A stretch of 54,992 nt of DNA from contig JAQWIL010000034.1 in the NCBI GenBank assembly GCA_029248885.1, forward strand, positions 1 to 54,992, given 5' to 3'. Shown piece by piece: positions 8,840-19,215 of the stretch; the stretch's first letter is position 1, and every line of letters begins with the position of its first letter. Below the pieces are notes generated by a model. The model worked only from the letters and a program-made list of their open reading frames with translations, did no database searches and was not told the DNA's origin. A program made the position numbers and the translations under genes. The DNA is from Flavobacteriaceae bacterium (lineage in GTDB: Bacteria > Bacteroidota > Bacteroidia > Flavobacteriales > Flavobacteriaceae).

Positions 8840-11788
8840 ATGCAAAATAACGGACTGGTTAAATTATTCGCCGTATTATTTGTGTTGGTAAGTATTTATC
8901 AACTCTCTTTCACACTTATTGTCAATCGAACCGAAGACAACGCTCGTGCCTATGCCTTAGAAAAGGTCGATGAGAACACACCAAACTATTTTGATGCTCT
9001 CAACGCCACAGAACGTCTGTATCTCGATTCTGTTTCAACAGATCAGCATTTTGGGTATACCAATGCTAAGGTCAGAGAACTCAATAAAGGCCTTGACCTG
9101 AAAGGGGGCATTAATGTGATCCTGCAAATTTCTGTGAAAGATATTTTAAAAGGTTTAGCTGAAAATACACGAAGTCCGTTATTCAATCAGTCGCTTGCTC
9201 AAGCTGATGAACTTCAAAAGTCATCAGACGAAAGCTATGTTGAAAGCTTTTTTACAGCGTTTGAATCTCTTAAAGGTGATCAAAATCTGGCTAGCCCAAG
9301 CATTTTTGCGAATCGAACCTTGAGTGACGACATTCGGATTGACATGACCGATGATGAGGTAAGGCCAATTATCCGCACTAAAATTGACGAGTCCATTGTT
9401 TCTGCCTTCGAAGTTTTGCGTAAGCGAATCGATAAATTTGGCGTTACCCAGCCGAATATTCAACGACTAGGGAATTCTGGGCGTATACTCGTCGAACTTC
9501 CGGGAGCACGTGATATTGAGCGTGTCAAAAACTTATTGCAAAGTACTGCACAACTTGAATTTTGGGAAACCGAATCAAAAGATAAGTTGACCTCATTTTT
9601 GTTCCAAGCAAATGAGCTTTTAAAGCAAACGATTGTTCAGGATACAGCCGAAAAACCACAAGATGACAATTCAGAAATCGATGATTTGTTGGCTGATATT
9701 GAGACACAACAAGATTCGGTATCTGTTATTCAAAACCCCATTTTTGACCTAGTCGTTGATATCGATTTTCCTGGACCTGTTCTTGTTCGTATTGCAGAAA
9801 AAGACAAAGGAACTTTTGATAGCTATCTCCAGCGGTCAGAGGTGAGAAATTTGTTACCAGCCGAACTTAGGTTTACAAAATTTTTATGGAGTAAAACTGA
9901 CTCCAACTCCGAACTCATCGACCTGTATGCTATTCGATCCAATCGTACAAACACACCTCCATTAGGCGGTAGTGTGATTGTTGATGCGCGAAGTACCTAT
10001 GACCAATTCAATTCCCCAGCGGTAAGCATGCAAATGAATGCAAAAGGAGCTCGTACTTGGGAGGAAATGACAGGTAAAGCTTTTCGTGAAAACGGAAACA
10101 TCGCCATCGTTCTCGATAACTTGGTCTACTCTGCACCAGGAGTTTCTAAAGGTGCTATTTCTGGTGGGCGTTCCGAAATATCTGGTCAGTTTACAGTTAA
10201 TGAAGCAACCGACTTGGCCAATGTACTGCGTGCTGGTAAACTTCCAGCTGCAGCTGAAATTATCCAATCTGAAATCATCGGCCCATCTTTAGGTGCTGAA
10301 GCCATTAAAAGTGGAATCAACTCTTTTGTAATTGCTTTACTTCTCGTTTTGGTGTGGATGATGTTTTATTATGGTCGCGCAGGACTTTATGCAGACATAG
10401 CTCTGACATTAAACCTCATTTTGATTTTCGGTATCCTTGCCGGTTTAGGAGCTGTACTGACTCTACCAGGTATTGCTGGTATTGTGTTAACTATCGGAAT
10501 GTCTGTTGATGCCAACGTACTAATTTTTGAGAGAATCAGAGAAGAGCTGACAAGAGAAAAGGGATTGAAACTGTCCGTTTCTGATGGATTTCAAAATGCC
10601 CTTTCATCCATCTTAGATGCTAATATTACAACTGGCTTAACCGCATTAATTTTATTCTTATTTGGAACAGGTCCGATTAAAGGATTTGCAACAACCCTAT
10701 TGATTGGTATCGCCACCTCTTTGTTCACAGCGATCTTTATCACAAGAATCTTAGTTGACTCTCGAGTTGCAAAAAAGAAAGCACTGCATTTTTCTACCTC
10801 TGTAACTAAAAATTTGTTTCGAAATTTGACAATCTCTTTCCTAGAAAAACGAAAATTTTCCTATATCCTTTCAGGTTTACTCATAGTCATTGCAGTGACT
10901 TCTTTGTTTACCAATGGTCTGAACCAAGGGGTAGATTTTGTCGGCGGGAGATCTTATACTGTGCGATTCGATAAAGCCATCAACTCAGCTGAAGTGCAGT
11001 CCGACCTCGTTGCGGTCTTAGGAAATGCCGAAGCGAAAATTTTTGGTAACGATAACCAGTTAAAAATCACCACAAATTACAAAGTCGATGTCGAAGGTGC
11101 TGACGTAGATGATGAAATCCAACAGTTGATGTACGGTGCTTTACAAACCTATCTACCTGACGGTACAGACTATGACAGTTTTGTAACCACGAGTGAAGAA
11201 AAACAAATCGGGATTATGTCATCTATTAAAGTCGGACCGACAATTGCCGATGACATCAAAAACAATTCCTTCTTGGCTGTATTCGGTTCGCTTATCGTAG
11301 TATTCTTGTACATTTTATTGCGATTCAGAAAGTGGCAATTTTCCCTTGGAGCGGTTGCTGCCGTATTCCACGATGTGTTGTTGGTTTTGGGGATATTCTC
11401 TTTAACCTATACGTTTATGCCATTTAATATGGAAATCAATCAGGCTTTCATCGCTGCCATACTTACCGTGATTGGGTATTCTCTAAACGATACCGTTGTT
11501 GTATTTGACCGCATTCGTGAATACGCAAAAGCACATAGCAGTTGGCCGTATAATCAAACGGTCAATGGCGCATTGAACAGCACCTTAAGTCGAACATTGA
11601 ACACTTCGTTGACTACACTAGTCGTGTTGCTTGCTATTTTTTTGTTTGGCGGTGAGGCGATTCGTGGATTTATGTTTGCTTTGATTGTTGGTGTCATTGT
11701 TGGTACCTATTCTTCGATGTTTATCGCAACACCTATTATGTTTGATACACTCAGCAACAAATCACTCGAAGAAAAAAAGGAGGACTAA
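8840..11788 (+). CDS. secDF: Protein translocase SecDF fusion
   Basis: 982 residues, SecD and SecF joined in one chain as is usual in Bacteroidota. The SecD half has an N-terminal TM, the D1 motif LDLKGGINVIL (near residue 87), a large periplasmic domain with an acidic insertion around residues 265-295, and five more TMs including GIVLTIGMSVDANVLIFERI. The SecF half starts near residue 660 with its own TM, VDFVGGRSYTVRF, and the TM4 motif VIGYSLNDTVVVFDRIRE. It uses the proton gradient to help pull preproteins through SecYEG. Its last four bases overlap the lgt stop on the other strand. Confidence 0.97.
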   Translation: MQNNGLVKLFAVLFVLVSIYQLSFTLIVNRTEDNARAYALEKVDENTPNYFDALNATERLYLDSVSTDQHFGYTNAKVRELNKGLDLKGGINVILQISVKDILKGLAENTRSPLFNQSLAQADELQKSSDESYVESFFTAFESLKGDQNLASPSIFANRTLSDDIRIDMTDDEVRPIIRTKIDESIVSAFEVLRKRIDKFGVTQPNIQRLGNSGRILVELPGARDIERVKNLLQSTAQLEFWETESKDKLTSFLFQANELLKQTIVQDTAEKPQDDNSEIDDLLADIETQQDSVSVIQNPIFDLVVDIDFPGPVLVRIAEKDKGTFDSYLQRSEVRNLLPAELRFTKFLWSKTDSNSELIDLYAIRSNRTNTPPLGGSVIVDARSTYDQFNSPAVSMQMNAKGARTWEEMTGKAFRENGNIAIVLDNLVYSAPGVSKGAISGGRSEISGQFTVNEATDLANVLRAGKLPAAAEIIQSEIIGPSLGAEAIKSGINSFVIALLLVLVWMMFYYGRAGLYADIALTLNLILIFGILAGLGAVLTLPGIAGIVLTIGMSVDANVLIFERIREELTREKGLKLSVSDGFQNALSSILDANITTGLTALILFLFGTGPIKGFATTLLIGIATSLFTAIFITRILVDSRVAKKKALHFSTSVTKNLFRNLTISFLEKRKFSYILSGLLIVIAVTSLFTNGLNQGVDFVGGRSYTVRFDKAINSAEVQSDLVAVLGNAEAKIFGNDNQLKITTNYKVDVEGADVDDEIQQLMYGALQTYLPDGTDYDSFVTTSEEKQIGIMSSIKVGPTIADDIKNNSFLAVFGSLIVVFLYILLRFRKWQFSLGAVAAVFHDVLLVLGIFSLTYTFMPFNMEINQAFIAAILTVIGYSLNDTVVVFDRIREYAKAHSSWPYNQTVNGALNSTLSRTLNTSLTTLVVLLAIFLFGGEAIRGFMFALIVGVIVGTYSSMFIATPIMFDTLSNKSLEEKKED

Positions 11789-12618
11789 GCTGATTTGACC
11801 TTTGACTGAGCTCTTTTTACGAGGTAAAACCCAATAAGAATAAGTGGGATGCTCAACCATTGCCCAGTTGACAGGAGTCCAAGTGATGTTTCGAACCCAC
11901 CTTGACTTTCTTTTACATATTCTGTGATAAATCGCACACCAAATAACAAGATAAAAAAGGCGCCAAAGAGGTAGCCAGTTTGATCTTTTCGATTCGTCTT
12001 CCAATACAAGTGACGAAGAATAAGAAACACAATCAGGTAGCCAAAAGATTCATAAAGCTGCACAGGATGTCGTGGAAGTATCTCACCTCTGTTTAGAAAA
12101 ACAACTCCAAAATCACTCTTGCTGTACAGCCCAACAATCTCAGAGTTAAAGAAGTTTCCAATACGGATAAAAATTCCTGCAAATGCTACTGTAATGCCCA
12201 AACGATCCAAAATCCAAAGCAAAGGCTTATAGGAATATTTTCTTTGATACAAATAGAGAGAAGTGATTATCCCAATGGCAGCACCATGACTTGCTAACCC
12301 TCGGTAACCAGTAAATTCCACCCCTTCAGGAGTAACTTTTATTGGCAAAAGAATTTCGGCCAAGTTGTTTTGATAATAATCCCAATTGTAGAAGAATACC
12401 TCACCTAGACGAGCTCCAAGCAATGTACCGACGATGGTAAAAACAAACAAGGGCTCGAGATATTCTTCAGAAACTTTTTCATGGCGATAAAATTTTCGCA
12501 TCATGTAGTAGCCAACTGCAAAAGCAATGACAAACATCAAGCTATAGTAATGAAGACCAAACGATCCAATTTTGAAAATGGTTTCACTAGGCGCCCACTC
12601 GAACTTGTATAAAATCAT
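11785..12618 (-). CDS. lgt: Prolipoprotein diacylglyceryl transferase
   Basis: 277 residues with about seven membrane segments. The Lgt signature is GYRGLASHGAAIG (around residue 105), and the second conserved block is RIGNFFNSEIVG, with HPVQLYES after it. It attaches diacylglycerol to the lipobox cysteine of prelipoproteins, several of which are encoded in this window. It is convergent with secDF (four-base overlap), and yidD lies 41 bp upstream on the same strand. ATG start directly before the family N-terminus (LYKFEWAPSETIFKIG). No clear TAnnTTTG box before it. Confidence 0.96.
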   Translation of the reverse strand: MILYKFEWAPSETIFKIGSFGLHYYSLMFVIAFAVGYYMMRKFYRHEKVSEEYLEPLFVFTIVGTLLGARLGEVFFYNWDYYQNNLAEILLPIKVTPEGVEFTGYRGLASHGAAIGIITSLYLYQRKYSYKPLLWILDRLGITVAFAGIFIRIGNFFNSEIVGLYSKSDFGVVFLNRGEILPRHPVQLYESFGYLIVFLILRHLYWKTNRKDQTGYLFGAFFILLFGVRFITEYVKESQGGFETSLGLLSTGQWLSIPLILIGFYLVKRAQSKVKSA

Positions 12619-12659
12619 AACTGGAATTTTTGTAAATATACTATTTTGGAGCCGATTGA

Positions 12660-12881
12660 TTAGGGTACAGGGTCATAGCCTTTTCCACCCCATGGATGAC
12701 ATTTTCCAATCCGTTTGATCGATAAGCGGAGTCCCTTCCACAACCCGTGTTTTTGGAGTGATTCAAAGGCATAATGCGAGCAACTTGGATCGAACCGACA
12801 TGTTGCTGGAAAAAAAGGGGAGATCGAAGTTTGGTAAATTTTGATACAGACCAAGAATGGAAAAATCAAAACTCTTTTCAC
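12660..12881 (-). CDS. yidD: Membrane protein insertion efficiency factor YidD
   Basis: 73 residues, the normal size for this small amphipathic inner-membrane-associated protein, which assists YidC-dependent insertion. The family motif [19 protein letters not shown] is complete, as is the C-terminal [17 protein letters not shown]. Translation starts at GTG, whose first G is the last base of the cysS TAG stop (TAGTG). The two genes therefore overlap by one base and are probably translationally coupled. Confidence 0.95.
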   Translation of the reverse strand: MKRVLIFPFLVCIKIYQTSISPFFPATCRFDPSCSHYAFESLQKHGLWKGLRLSIKRIGKCHPWGGKGYDPVP

Positions 12882-14359
12882 TATTTCAGGGTAAAAGTGG
12901 TTTCTTGAGTGCCATCTTGTAATACAATTCCAGCTTTTGAGAGTTCATCGCGAATTTTGTCAGAGGTAGCAAAGTCCTTACGTTTTCTCGCATCATTTCG
13001 AAGTTCAATCAGCAGGTTTAGCGCGTCTTCTAAATAATGATCACTTCCCTGTTCTTCTTTGGTTAGTCCGAGCACATCATACACAAAGTTATGAAGTGTT
13101 GTCTGTAGGGCACTTAAATCCTCTTTGGTAATGGTCTCTCTCCCGTCATTGACATTTTGTACAAATTTGACCGCATCAAACATATTAGCGATAAGGATAG
13201 GCGTATTAAAGTCGTCATTCATGGCATTGTGGCACTTTTGCCTCCATTTATCAAGGTCGAAGCCAGTCGTTTCCTTAGCAGTATCGAGTGAATCGAGAAG
13301 GGATAGCCCTTGCATCAATTTTGAAAACCCTTTTTCAGACGCAAGCATGGCATCATTGCTGAAATCAAGGACTGATCGATAATGCGCTTGGAGCATAAAA
13401 AATCGAGTGACAGTGGGGGAGAAAGGACGCTTCATGATTTCATTTTCTCCACTAAAAATTTCATCAGGTAAAATGTTATTTCCTGTACTTTTTGCCATTT
13501 TTTTACCATTCAGGGTCAGCATATTTGCGTGTACCCAATAATTGGCGGGAGAACAATTGGAAACGGCTTCACCCTGTGCGATCTCGCACTCGTGATGAGG
13601 GAATTTAAGATCCATACCCCCTCCGTGGATATCAAATTGTTTGCCAAGATACTTGGTGCTCATCGCAGTACACTCCAAATGCCAACCTGGAAAACCATCG
13701 CCCCATGGCGAAGGCCAGCGCATAATGTGTTCGGGTTGTGCTTTTTTCCATAACGCAAAGTCTTGTGGATTACGCTTTTCGCTTTGACCACTTGTCTCGC
13801 GGGTATTGTGGATCATATCTTCAAGCTTTCGCCCACTGAGTTTTCCGTATGTCGAACTTTCATTGAATTTCAACACATCAAAGTAAACCGAGCCCTCTAC
13901 TTCGTAAGCAAAATCAGCATCCAAGATCTGTTTGACCAACTCGATCTGTTCGACAATATGTCCAGTAGCGGTTGGCTCAATACTCGGCGGGAGGGTGTTG
14001 AATTTGGCAAGTGTTTTGTGAAAATCAACTGTGTATTTTTGAACCACTTCCATGGGTTCAATCTCCTCAATTCTCGCTTTCTTAGCAATACGGTCTTCCC
14101 CTTCATCAGCGTCATTTTCCAAATGCCCTGCATCTGTAATATTGCGTACATATCTCACTTTATAACCCAAGTACTTTAGGTATCTAAAGATGATATCAAA
14201 TGAGATAAAGGTTCTGCAATTTCCAAGGTGAACATTGTTGTAAACGGTTGGTCCACAAACATACATCCCAACCATATTCCCGTGAAGGGGCACAAATTCC
14301 TCTTTGGTTCCGCTTAGGGAGTTGTAAAATTGAATACGCTGTTCTTCAATGGATTTCAT
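12881..14359 (-). CDS. cysS: Cysteinyl-tRNA synthetase
   Basis: 492 residues, class I synthetase charging tRNA-Cys. The HIGH-type motif is [10 protein letters not shown] after the zinc-site CGPTVYN (around residue 34). Further zinc ligands lie in [10 protein letters not shown] and HHECEIAQ. The ATP loop is KMAKSTGN. The end of the protein carries the usual helical DALR-like region. The start ATG lies six bases after the folE stop, and the downstream yidD overlaps its stop, so folE-cysS-yidD probably form one operon. Confidence 0.97.
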   Translation of the reverse strand: MKSIEEQRIQFYNSLSGTKEEFVPLHGNMVGMYVCGPTVYNNVHLGNCRTFISFDIIFRYLKYLGYKVRYVRNITDAGHLENDADEGEDRIAKKARIEEIEPMEVVQKYTVDFHKTLAKFNTLPPSIEPTATGHIVEQIELVKQILDADFAYEVEGSVYFDVLKFNESSTYGKLSGRKLEDMIHNTRETSGQSEKRNPQDFALWKKAQPEHIMRWPSPWGDGFPGWHLECTAMSTKYLGKQFDIHGGGMDLKFPHHECEIAQGEAVSNCSPANYWVHANMLTLNGKKMAKSTGNNILPDEIFSGENEIMKRPFSPTVTRFFMLQAHYRSVLDFSNDAMLASEKGFSKLMQGLSLLDSLDTAKETTGFDLDKWRQKCHNAMNDDFNTPILIANMFDAVKFVQNVNDGRETITKEDLSALQTTLHNFVYDVLGLTKEEQGSDHYLEDALNLLIELRNDARKRKDFATSDKIRDELSKAGIVLQDGTQETTFTLK

Positions 14360-14365
14360 GATCGT

Positions 14366-15058
14366 TTAGAATGCGGTTTCTAGCCGGATGTATTCTAAAA
14401 ATTCTTTTTTGACTTCTGGCTTATTGAATGCGCCACCAAATTCTGCAGTAATTGTGCTGCAATCCACATCGCGAATCCCTCTCGAATTGACACACAGGTG
14501 TTTTGCGTCGATTACACAAGCCACATCTTTGGTTTCAAGGGCAGACTGAAGCATGTGCACAACCTGACGAGTGAGACGCTCTTGTACCTGGGGTCTTTTG
14601 GCAAAGAAATCAACAATTCGATTCATTTTGGATAGCCCAATCACAGTCCCGTTAGAAATATAGGCAACATGCGCCTTTCCTACGATGGGTAATAAATGGT
14701 GTTCACAAGTCGAGTAAAGCGTAATGTTTTTCTCTACCAACATATGACCATACTTGTACTTGTTATCAAAAGTGGATAGTTTAGGAGAGTTTTTGGGGTT
14801 AAGGCCTCCAAACACTTCTTGGACAAACATTTTTGCCACTCGCTTTGGCGTTCCCTTCAGACTATCGTCAGTCATATCCATTCCTATCGTTTCCAAGATA
14901 TTTGCAACATCTTTTTCTATACGAGAGATTTTTTCTTCATCGGATAGCTCAAAAGCATCTTCACGTAAAGGCGTCTCTGCCGAACTGCTTTGGTGGTCGT
15001 TCGCGTCAAAGTCTTCTAAGGTTTCTTGTAGTAATTTGTCAAATTTCATTGCATCCAT
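14366..15058 (-). CDS. folE: GTP cyclohydrolase I (FolE type)
   Basis: 230 residues. It converts GTP to dihydroneopterin triphosphate, the first step to tetrahydrofolate. Zinc and catalytic motifs are STCEHHLLPIVGKAHVAYI and the later HLCVNSRGIRD. The first 45 or so residues are an acidic, polar extension before the conserved helix ISRIEKDVANILETIG. A second in-frame ATG (residue 4) is an equally possible start. A TATCTTTG box lies eight bases upstream. folP, another folate gene, is elsewhere in the window. Confidence 0.95.
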   Translation of the reverse strand: MDAMKFDKLLQETLEDFDANDHQSSSAETPLREDAFELSDEEKISRIEKDVANILETIGMDMTDDSLKGTPKRVAKMFVQEVFGGLNPKNSPKLSTFDNKYKYGHMLVEKNITLYSTCEHHLLPIVGKAHVAYISNGTVIGLSKMNRIVDFFAKRPQVQERLTRQVVHMLQSALETKDVACVIDAKHLCVNSRGIRDVDCSTITAEFGGAFNKPEVKKEFLEYIRLETAF

Positions 15059-15066
15059 ATAGAATA

Positions 15067-15099
15067 CAAAGATACTTATTTATAAGATTACGTTGACAA
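15067..15099 (-). promoter_or_regulatory. Promoter of folE-cysS-yidD
   Basis: On the minus strand TATCTTTG (15074-15067) matches TAnnTTTG, with TTG (15099-15097) 22 bp upstream. The -7 box ends eight bases from the folE ATG, so the leader is nearly absent. Confidence 0.6.
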
Positions 15100-15112
15100 G
15101 GCTTTATTTCTG

Positions 15113-16639
15113 CTAAAACTTGAAGTTCCAACTCACGGTAAATTGCTGTGAATCGATGTCATTACCCGCACGATCAACCAGCCCAGTGTCGTAGAGTTGA
15201 TAGCTTCGACGTTGCTCACTGTTTAGCACAGATAAATTGATAACACTCGACTTGAAATTAAATCCTATTCCGAAAGAATATCCTGAGCGATCTCCTAGGA
15301 TGTTCGTATTGGTGTATGGGGTCTCTTCAAGATGGTAACCTGCCCGAAGACTCACACCGCCTTGTCGATATTCACCCCCGATTCGGTAGCTTGATGTTGA
15401 AGTCCAGTTTTGATCGATTTGATCATTGAGAGCAATAAACACATCATTATCGTTGGGCCCAATATGTGTGTTTTGATAGTTCTTTAAGGTATAATCAAAT
15501 GAGATCAACCCCCTTGTGCCAAAAATATATGCCAAACTTCCACGCAGTTCACTTGGCGTTTTGATGGTATAATCTTCGTAAACATTTACGGTATTTCTCA
15601 AGTCGATGACATCATTGAATGATTTTCCATCAACATCATTTGATTTTGTTTCCAAAAACTGTGAAAACTCATCTTTCAACGAATACCAAGTCGGCGATTT
15701 ATAGCTGGCTCCCAATCGAATGTTTTTGTTTGGCGTGGCAATGGCACCAAATTGTAAAGAAACGCCACCACCATAGGTATAAAGCTCGTTTTGAAAATAG
15801 GTTTCAAGCAAAGGGGAGTCTGCGTCATAGCCACTTTCTGTTGTTGAACTGATTTGGCGGTATTCAATTCCAGAAATATTCATATTTGCTCCCAGGTATA
15901 ACCAATCATTATATTGCCCCGAAAGGGTAAATGCCATATCCCATTTGTCTCCACTTGTCTGAATTTTGTGATTGTGTTGAACGGAAGAATAAATCGCATT
16001 GGAAACAAACTGACCTTCTTCTTCCAAGTAATCAAAGATATACCCTTGGTATCCTAAAAACGCCTGTTGATATTCAAAACCATGCCCAGTAGACTCTCCA
16101 AAAAATTGATAAACACCTCGGACTGTTTCGTCATCATTTAACCCAAACACGCCCCCATCTTTTCCAGCTGCATAATCCAGAAAATAGGTATCCAAACCAT
16201 TCTCAGAGTTCGTGCCGTTAATTTGAATCGTATTGTTGTAAGAGCTTTGCATTTGTGCGTTAAATCCAAAGGCAATTTTTTTCCATGCCATTTCTGAATT
16301 GTTGTTTTTCAATAACAATACGCCACCAATCTGGTTGAGTCCACTATTTCGGTTTTCAGTGGGAGTAGAAGTGCCGAAATATGAAGTATTGTTTGTGGTT
16401 GATTGTGTAGAGGTACTCAAGCCAAATTGATTGGCATTGAATACGGCACTCGCTGCAGGATTGGTATGAATTGCAGAGAGATTGCCTCCCAATGCGCCAA
16501 AAGCACCTGACATCGCTTCAAAACGTGAGTTTCCACTGATGTTCTCCTGAGTGATGTTGTAAACTAAATCGAGATTTTGAGCGGGTAATGTCCAAAAACT
16601 CAAAAATAAAGTGATAAAAGGAAATATTCGGATTTTCAT
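15113..16639 (-). CDS. OmpP1/FadL/TodX-type outer-membrane transport protein
   Basis: 508 residues. A signal peptide (IFPFITLFLSFWTLPAQ) is followed by NLDLVYN. The conserved FadL-family early block SRFEAMSGAFGALGGNLSAI then HTNPAASAVF lies near residues 38-65. The rest is rich in alternating aromatic and polar strands and ends in an aromatic residue (FTVSWNFKF), as expected for a 14-stranded beta barrel. Members pass hydrophobic compounds across the outer membrane. The substrate is unknown; fatty acids are only the prototype. The gene lies 19 bp downstream of the tyrosine-rich lipoprotein gene and is probably co-transcribed with it. Confidence 0.85.
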   Translation of the reverse strand: MKIRIFPFITLFLSFWTLPAQNLDLVYNITQENISGNSRFEAMSGAFGALGGNLSAIHTNPAASAVFNANQFGLSTSTQSTTNNTSYFGTSTPTENRNSGLNQIGGVLLLKNNNSEMAWKKIAFGFNAQMQSSYNNTIQINGTNSENGLDTYFLDYAAGKDGGVFGLNDDETVRGVYQFFGESTGHGFEYQQAFLGYQGYIFDYLEEEGQFVSNAIYSSVQHNHKIQTSGDKWDMAFTLSGQYNDWLYLGANMNISGIEYRQISSTTESGYDADSPLLETYFQNELYTYGGGVSLQFGAIATPNKNIRLGASYKSPTWYSLKDEFSQFLETKSNDVDGKSFNDVIDLRNTVNVYEDYTIKTPSELRGSLAYIFGTRGLISFDYTLKNYQNTHIGPNDNDVFIALNDQIDQNWTSTSSYRIGGEYRQGGVSLRAGYHLEETPYTNTNILGDRSGYSFGIGFNFKSSVINLSVLNSEQRRSYQLYDTGLVDRAGNDIDSQQFTVSWNFKF

Positions 16640-16658
16640 TAATAAGGAATTAGTTTAT

Positions 16659-17654
16659 TTATCTTCTACCACTACTGGATGACCTGGACGATGATCCACT
16701 TGAACTTCTTGAGCTACTAGATTTCCTAGAGTTGCTTGAGTTTCCAGAACTGTACGATCGATTACTTGAACTAGATGTATTGTAATTATCATTCGATGAC
16801 CTTGTCCGTTTAGATTGGTATGAATTGTTTGAGTCAGAGAGGTTGCTGCGATTCGAACTCGACCTATAATTCCGCTTGGTTGAGTAATTTCGCGTCATAA
16901 AATCAGATGCATTGTTTTGTTGACTCTCTTTTGCTGTCGAACTCGGTGCGCTGCTCGATGTACGCCGTCCTACATTATAGTTTACTGTGCTGATGCTACC
17001 ATTTGGAGAGCGTCGTTGAATGCTATAGCCGTCTTCACTCGACGAGTTTATGGAATTATTTCTCAAGTTAGAAGTTCCTCTTACTGGGGCGCCACGACGA
17101 CCGCTACTTGCTACATACTGATTTGGATTTGTGTAGTAACTCGATCCGTAAGAATGGTAATAGGGGTTGTATCCGTAGTAGTAATAAGGGTTATAAGCGT
17201 TGTAAGGGCTGTGATACGACCACCCGTAATAATAAGGCTCGTAGTAATACGACCAAGAATGCCAAGGTCGATATCGATTATGTCTCCACCACGGCCGATA
17301 ATAATAGTCGTTCCAATGATAGTTGTAATCATGATAAACCCCATGCGATCCATAGCCATATAAATTGATGTTGATATTGTCTATATTTCGATTGCTTTGT
17401 GTGGGCGATGAAAGCGAATCTATTTCCGCATCTTGGTTATTGTCAACTAATTCTTTTGCTTTATCTCCAAAATACTTTTTATAATACTTACCATCAGTAT
17501 TGTTACTGTATTGTTTTTTTGGAGGAGGAGCATCGCCATAAATCCCGTCATTGTAGTATCCAATTGGACTGAAAGACCCACAACTAGTGATTAGAAACAA
17601 AACAGCAAACAAGGGCAACAAAATAAATGGGGTGTTGGAAACTTGTGTTTTCAT
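16659..17654 (-). CDS. Tyrosine- and serine-rich lipoprotein of unknown function
   Basis: 331 residues from the chosen ATG; an ATG 10 codons further up would sit on the predicted promoter. A type II signal peptide ends in LFLITSCGSF (lipobox cysteine near residue 25). The middle, about residues 100-190, is extraordinarily rich in Tyr, Trp, His and Asn (repeats like YNPYYYYGYNPYY). The last 130 residues are Ser/Arg/Asn-rich low complexity (SSSSNRSYSSGNSSNSR). No catalytic motif is visible. It is likely an outer-membrane or surface lipoprotein, perhaps structural. It precedes the FadL-type gene by 19 bp. Confidence 0.75.
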   Translation of the reverse strand: MKTQVSNTPFILLPLFAVLFLITSCGSFSPIGYYNDGIYGDAPPPKKQYSNNTDGKYYKKYFGDKAKELVDNNQDAEIDSLSSPTQSNRNIDNININLYGYGSHGVYHDYNYHWNDYYYRPWWRHNRYRPWHSWSYYYEPYYYGWSYHSPYNAYNPYYYYGYNPYYHSYGSSYYTNPNQYVASSGRRGAPVRGTSNLRNNSINSSSEDGYSIQRRSPNGSISTVNYNVGRRTSSSAPSSTAKESQQNNASDFMTRNYSTKRNYRSSSNRSNLSDSNNSYQSKRTRSSNDNYNTSSSSNRSYSSGNSSNSRKSSSSRSSSGSSSRSSSSGRR

Positions 17655-17681
17655 AATGACAGGATTGCGGGTTAAACTCTT

Positions 17682-17699
17682 CAAATTTAATTAGCTTTG
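17682..17699. promoter_or_regulatory. Back-to-back divergent -7 elements (lipoprotein gene and proS)
   Basis: Minus strand TAAATTTG occupies 17689-17682 and plus strand TAGCTTTG 17692-17699; both fit TAnnTTTG and only two bases separate them. Leaders would be about 28 bp to the lipoprotein ATG at 17654 and 37 bp to the proS ATG. Upstream TTG boxes are poorly spaced on both strands (24-25 bp). Confidence 0.55.
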
Positions 17700-17736
17700 C
17701 TAAAATTAACATTTCAAATTCTATGCCAAACTAAAA

Positions 17737-19215
17737 ATGGGGCAAAATTTAACAACACGGAGCCAAGATTATTCTAAGTGGTACAACGAACTTGTTGTTC
17801 GAGCAGATTTAGCAGAAAACTCAGCTGTCCGCGGATGCATGGTAATTAAACCCTATGGCTATGCGATATGGGAACGTATGCAAAGAGAGTTGGACAAGAT
17901 GTTTAAAGACTCGGGACATTCCAATGCATATTTTCCTTTATTTGTGCCAAAAAGCCTGTTTGAAGCCGAAGAAAAAAATGCAGAGGGCTTTGCGAAAGAA
18001 TGTGCAATCGTTACCCACTATCGTTTGGAAAACGACCCTGACAATGCGGGAAAACTACGTGTTGATCCAAATGCCAAGCTGGATGAAGAACTTATTGTAA
18101 GACCCACAAGTGAGGCAATTATTTGGAACACCTATAAAAATTGGATTCAGTCTTACAGAGACCTACCGATTCTTCTCAACCAGTGGGCCAATGTAGTTCG
18201 TTGGGAAATGAGGACGCGTTTGTTTTTACGTACAGCTGAATTTTTATGGCAAGAAGGTCATACAGCACATTCAACCAAGGAGGAGGCAGTTGCTGAAACC
18301 ATTCAAATGAATGAAATCTACGCAAAGTTTGTTGAAGATTTTATGGGCATTCCTGTGATTCAAGGAACCAAATCGGAGAGTGAACGCTTTGCAGGTGCAA
18401 TCGAAACTTATTGCATTGAGGCCCTTATGCAGGACGGGAAAGCTTTGCAAGCGGGAACGGCCCACTTTTTAGGCCAAAATTTTGCTAAAGCATTTGATGT
18501 GAAATTTGCAAACAAAGAAGGCGGATTAGAATATGTATGGGCGACTTCTTGGGGCGTATCTACACGATTGATGGGAGCATTGATTATGACTCATAGCGAT
18601 GACAAGGGTTTGGTGCTTCCACCTAATCTCGCTCCATTTCAGGTTGTTATCGTGCCAATTTATAAAGGAGAAGACCAGAAAAACATGGTGTTGAGCCAAG
18701 CCAAAAAACTTTATGAGGATTTAGATGCAGCAGGCGTCCGAGTTAAGCTCGATGATCGTGACACCCACACTCCTGGTTATAAATTTAATGATTATGAGCT
18801 TAAGGGAGTTCCCATTCGACTGGGAATTGGACCAAAAGACATTGAAAAAGGTACAGTTGAGCTGGCTCGCCGAGATAATTTGACCAAGTCTTTTGTTTCT
18901 CAAGACGATTTAGCTTCACATGTCAATAACCTTCTTTCCGAAATTCAGAGCAATTTGTTTGATCGGGCACTTGCGTTTCGCGAAAGTCATACCACAGTTT
19001 GTGATTCTTATGAGGACTTTAAAAAGATATTAGAGGACAAAGGGGGGTTCATTTCAGCTCATTGGGATGGAACTGCAGAGACAGAAATGAAAATCAAACA
19101 AGAAACCAAGGCGACCATTCGCTGTATTCCCATTGACACTGAGAAGAAGGAAGGCAAATGTATTTATTCTGGTAAACCCTCAAGTCAGCGTGTGCTTTTT
19201 GCAAAGGCGTATTAG
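17737..19215 (+). CDS. proS: Prolyl-tRNA synthetase (archaeal/eukaryote-like type)
   Basis: 492 residues, the short ProRS without the bacterial editing insertion. Class II features: motif 2 [20 protein letters not shown] (around residue 152), the preceding [16 protein letters not shown], and a motif-3-like [12 protein letters not shown] region. The anticodon-binding domain follows (VVIVPIYKG, then [19 protein letters not shown]). The C-terminal zinc-type domain ends with the aromatic KAY typical of this subgroup. It charges tRNA-Pro. It is convergent with the NRDE gene with a four-base overlap and no terminator between them. Confidence 0.96.
   Translation: MGQNLTTRSQDYSKWYNELVVRADLAENSAVRGCMVIKPYGYAIWERMQRELDKMFKDSGHSNAYFPLFVPKSLFEAEEKNAEGFAKECAIVTHYRLENDPDNAGKLRVDPNAKLDEELIVRPTSEAIIWNTYKNWIQSYRDLPILLNQWANVVRWEMRTRLFLRTAEFLWQEGHTAHSTKEEAVAETIQMNEIYAKFVEDFMGIPVIQGTKSESERFAGAIETYCIEALMQDGKALQAGTAHFLGQNFAKAFDVKFANKEGGLEYVWATSWGVSTRLMGALIMTHSDDKGLVLPPNLAPFQVVIVPIYKGEDQKNMVLSQAKKLYEDLDAAGVRVKLDDRDTHTPGYKFNDYELKGVPIRLGIGPKDIEKGTVELARRDNLTKSFVSQDDLASHVNNLLSEIQSNLFDRALAFRESHTTVCDSYEDFKKILEDKGGFISAHWDGTAETEMKIKQETKATIRCIPIDTEKKEGKCIYSGKPSSQRVLFAKAY

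Noticed and set aside
13763..14179. 138-codon plus-strand frame inside cysS
   Set aside because: Lies wholly antisense to the well-conserved N-terminal half of cysS; no recognisable protein.
16917..17363. 148-codon open frame on the plus strand across the tyrosine-rich lipoprotein gene
   Set aside because: It is the antisense of the Tyr codon-rich stretch; low-complexity composition keeps all frames open. No signal, motif or start context.
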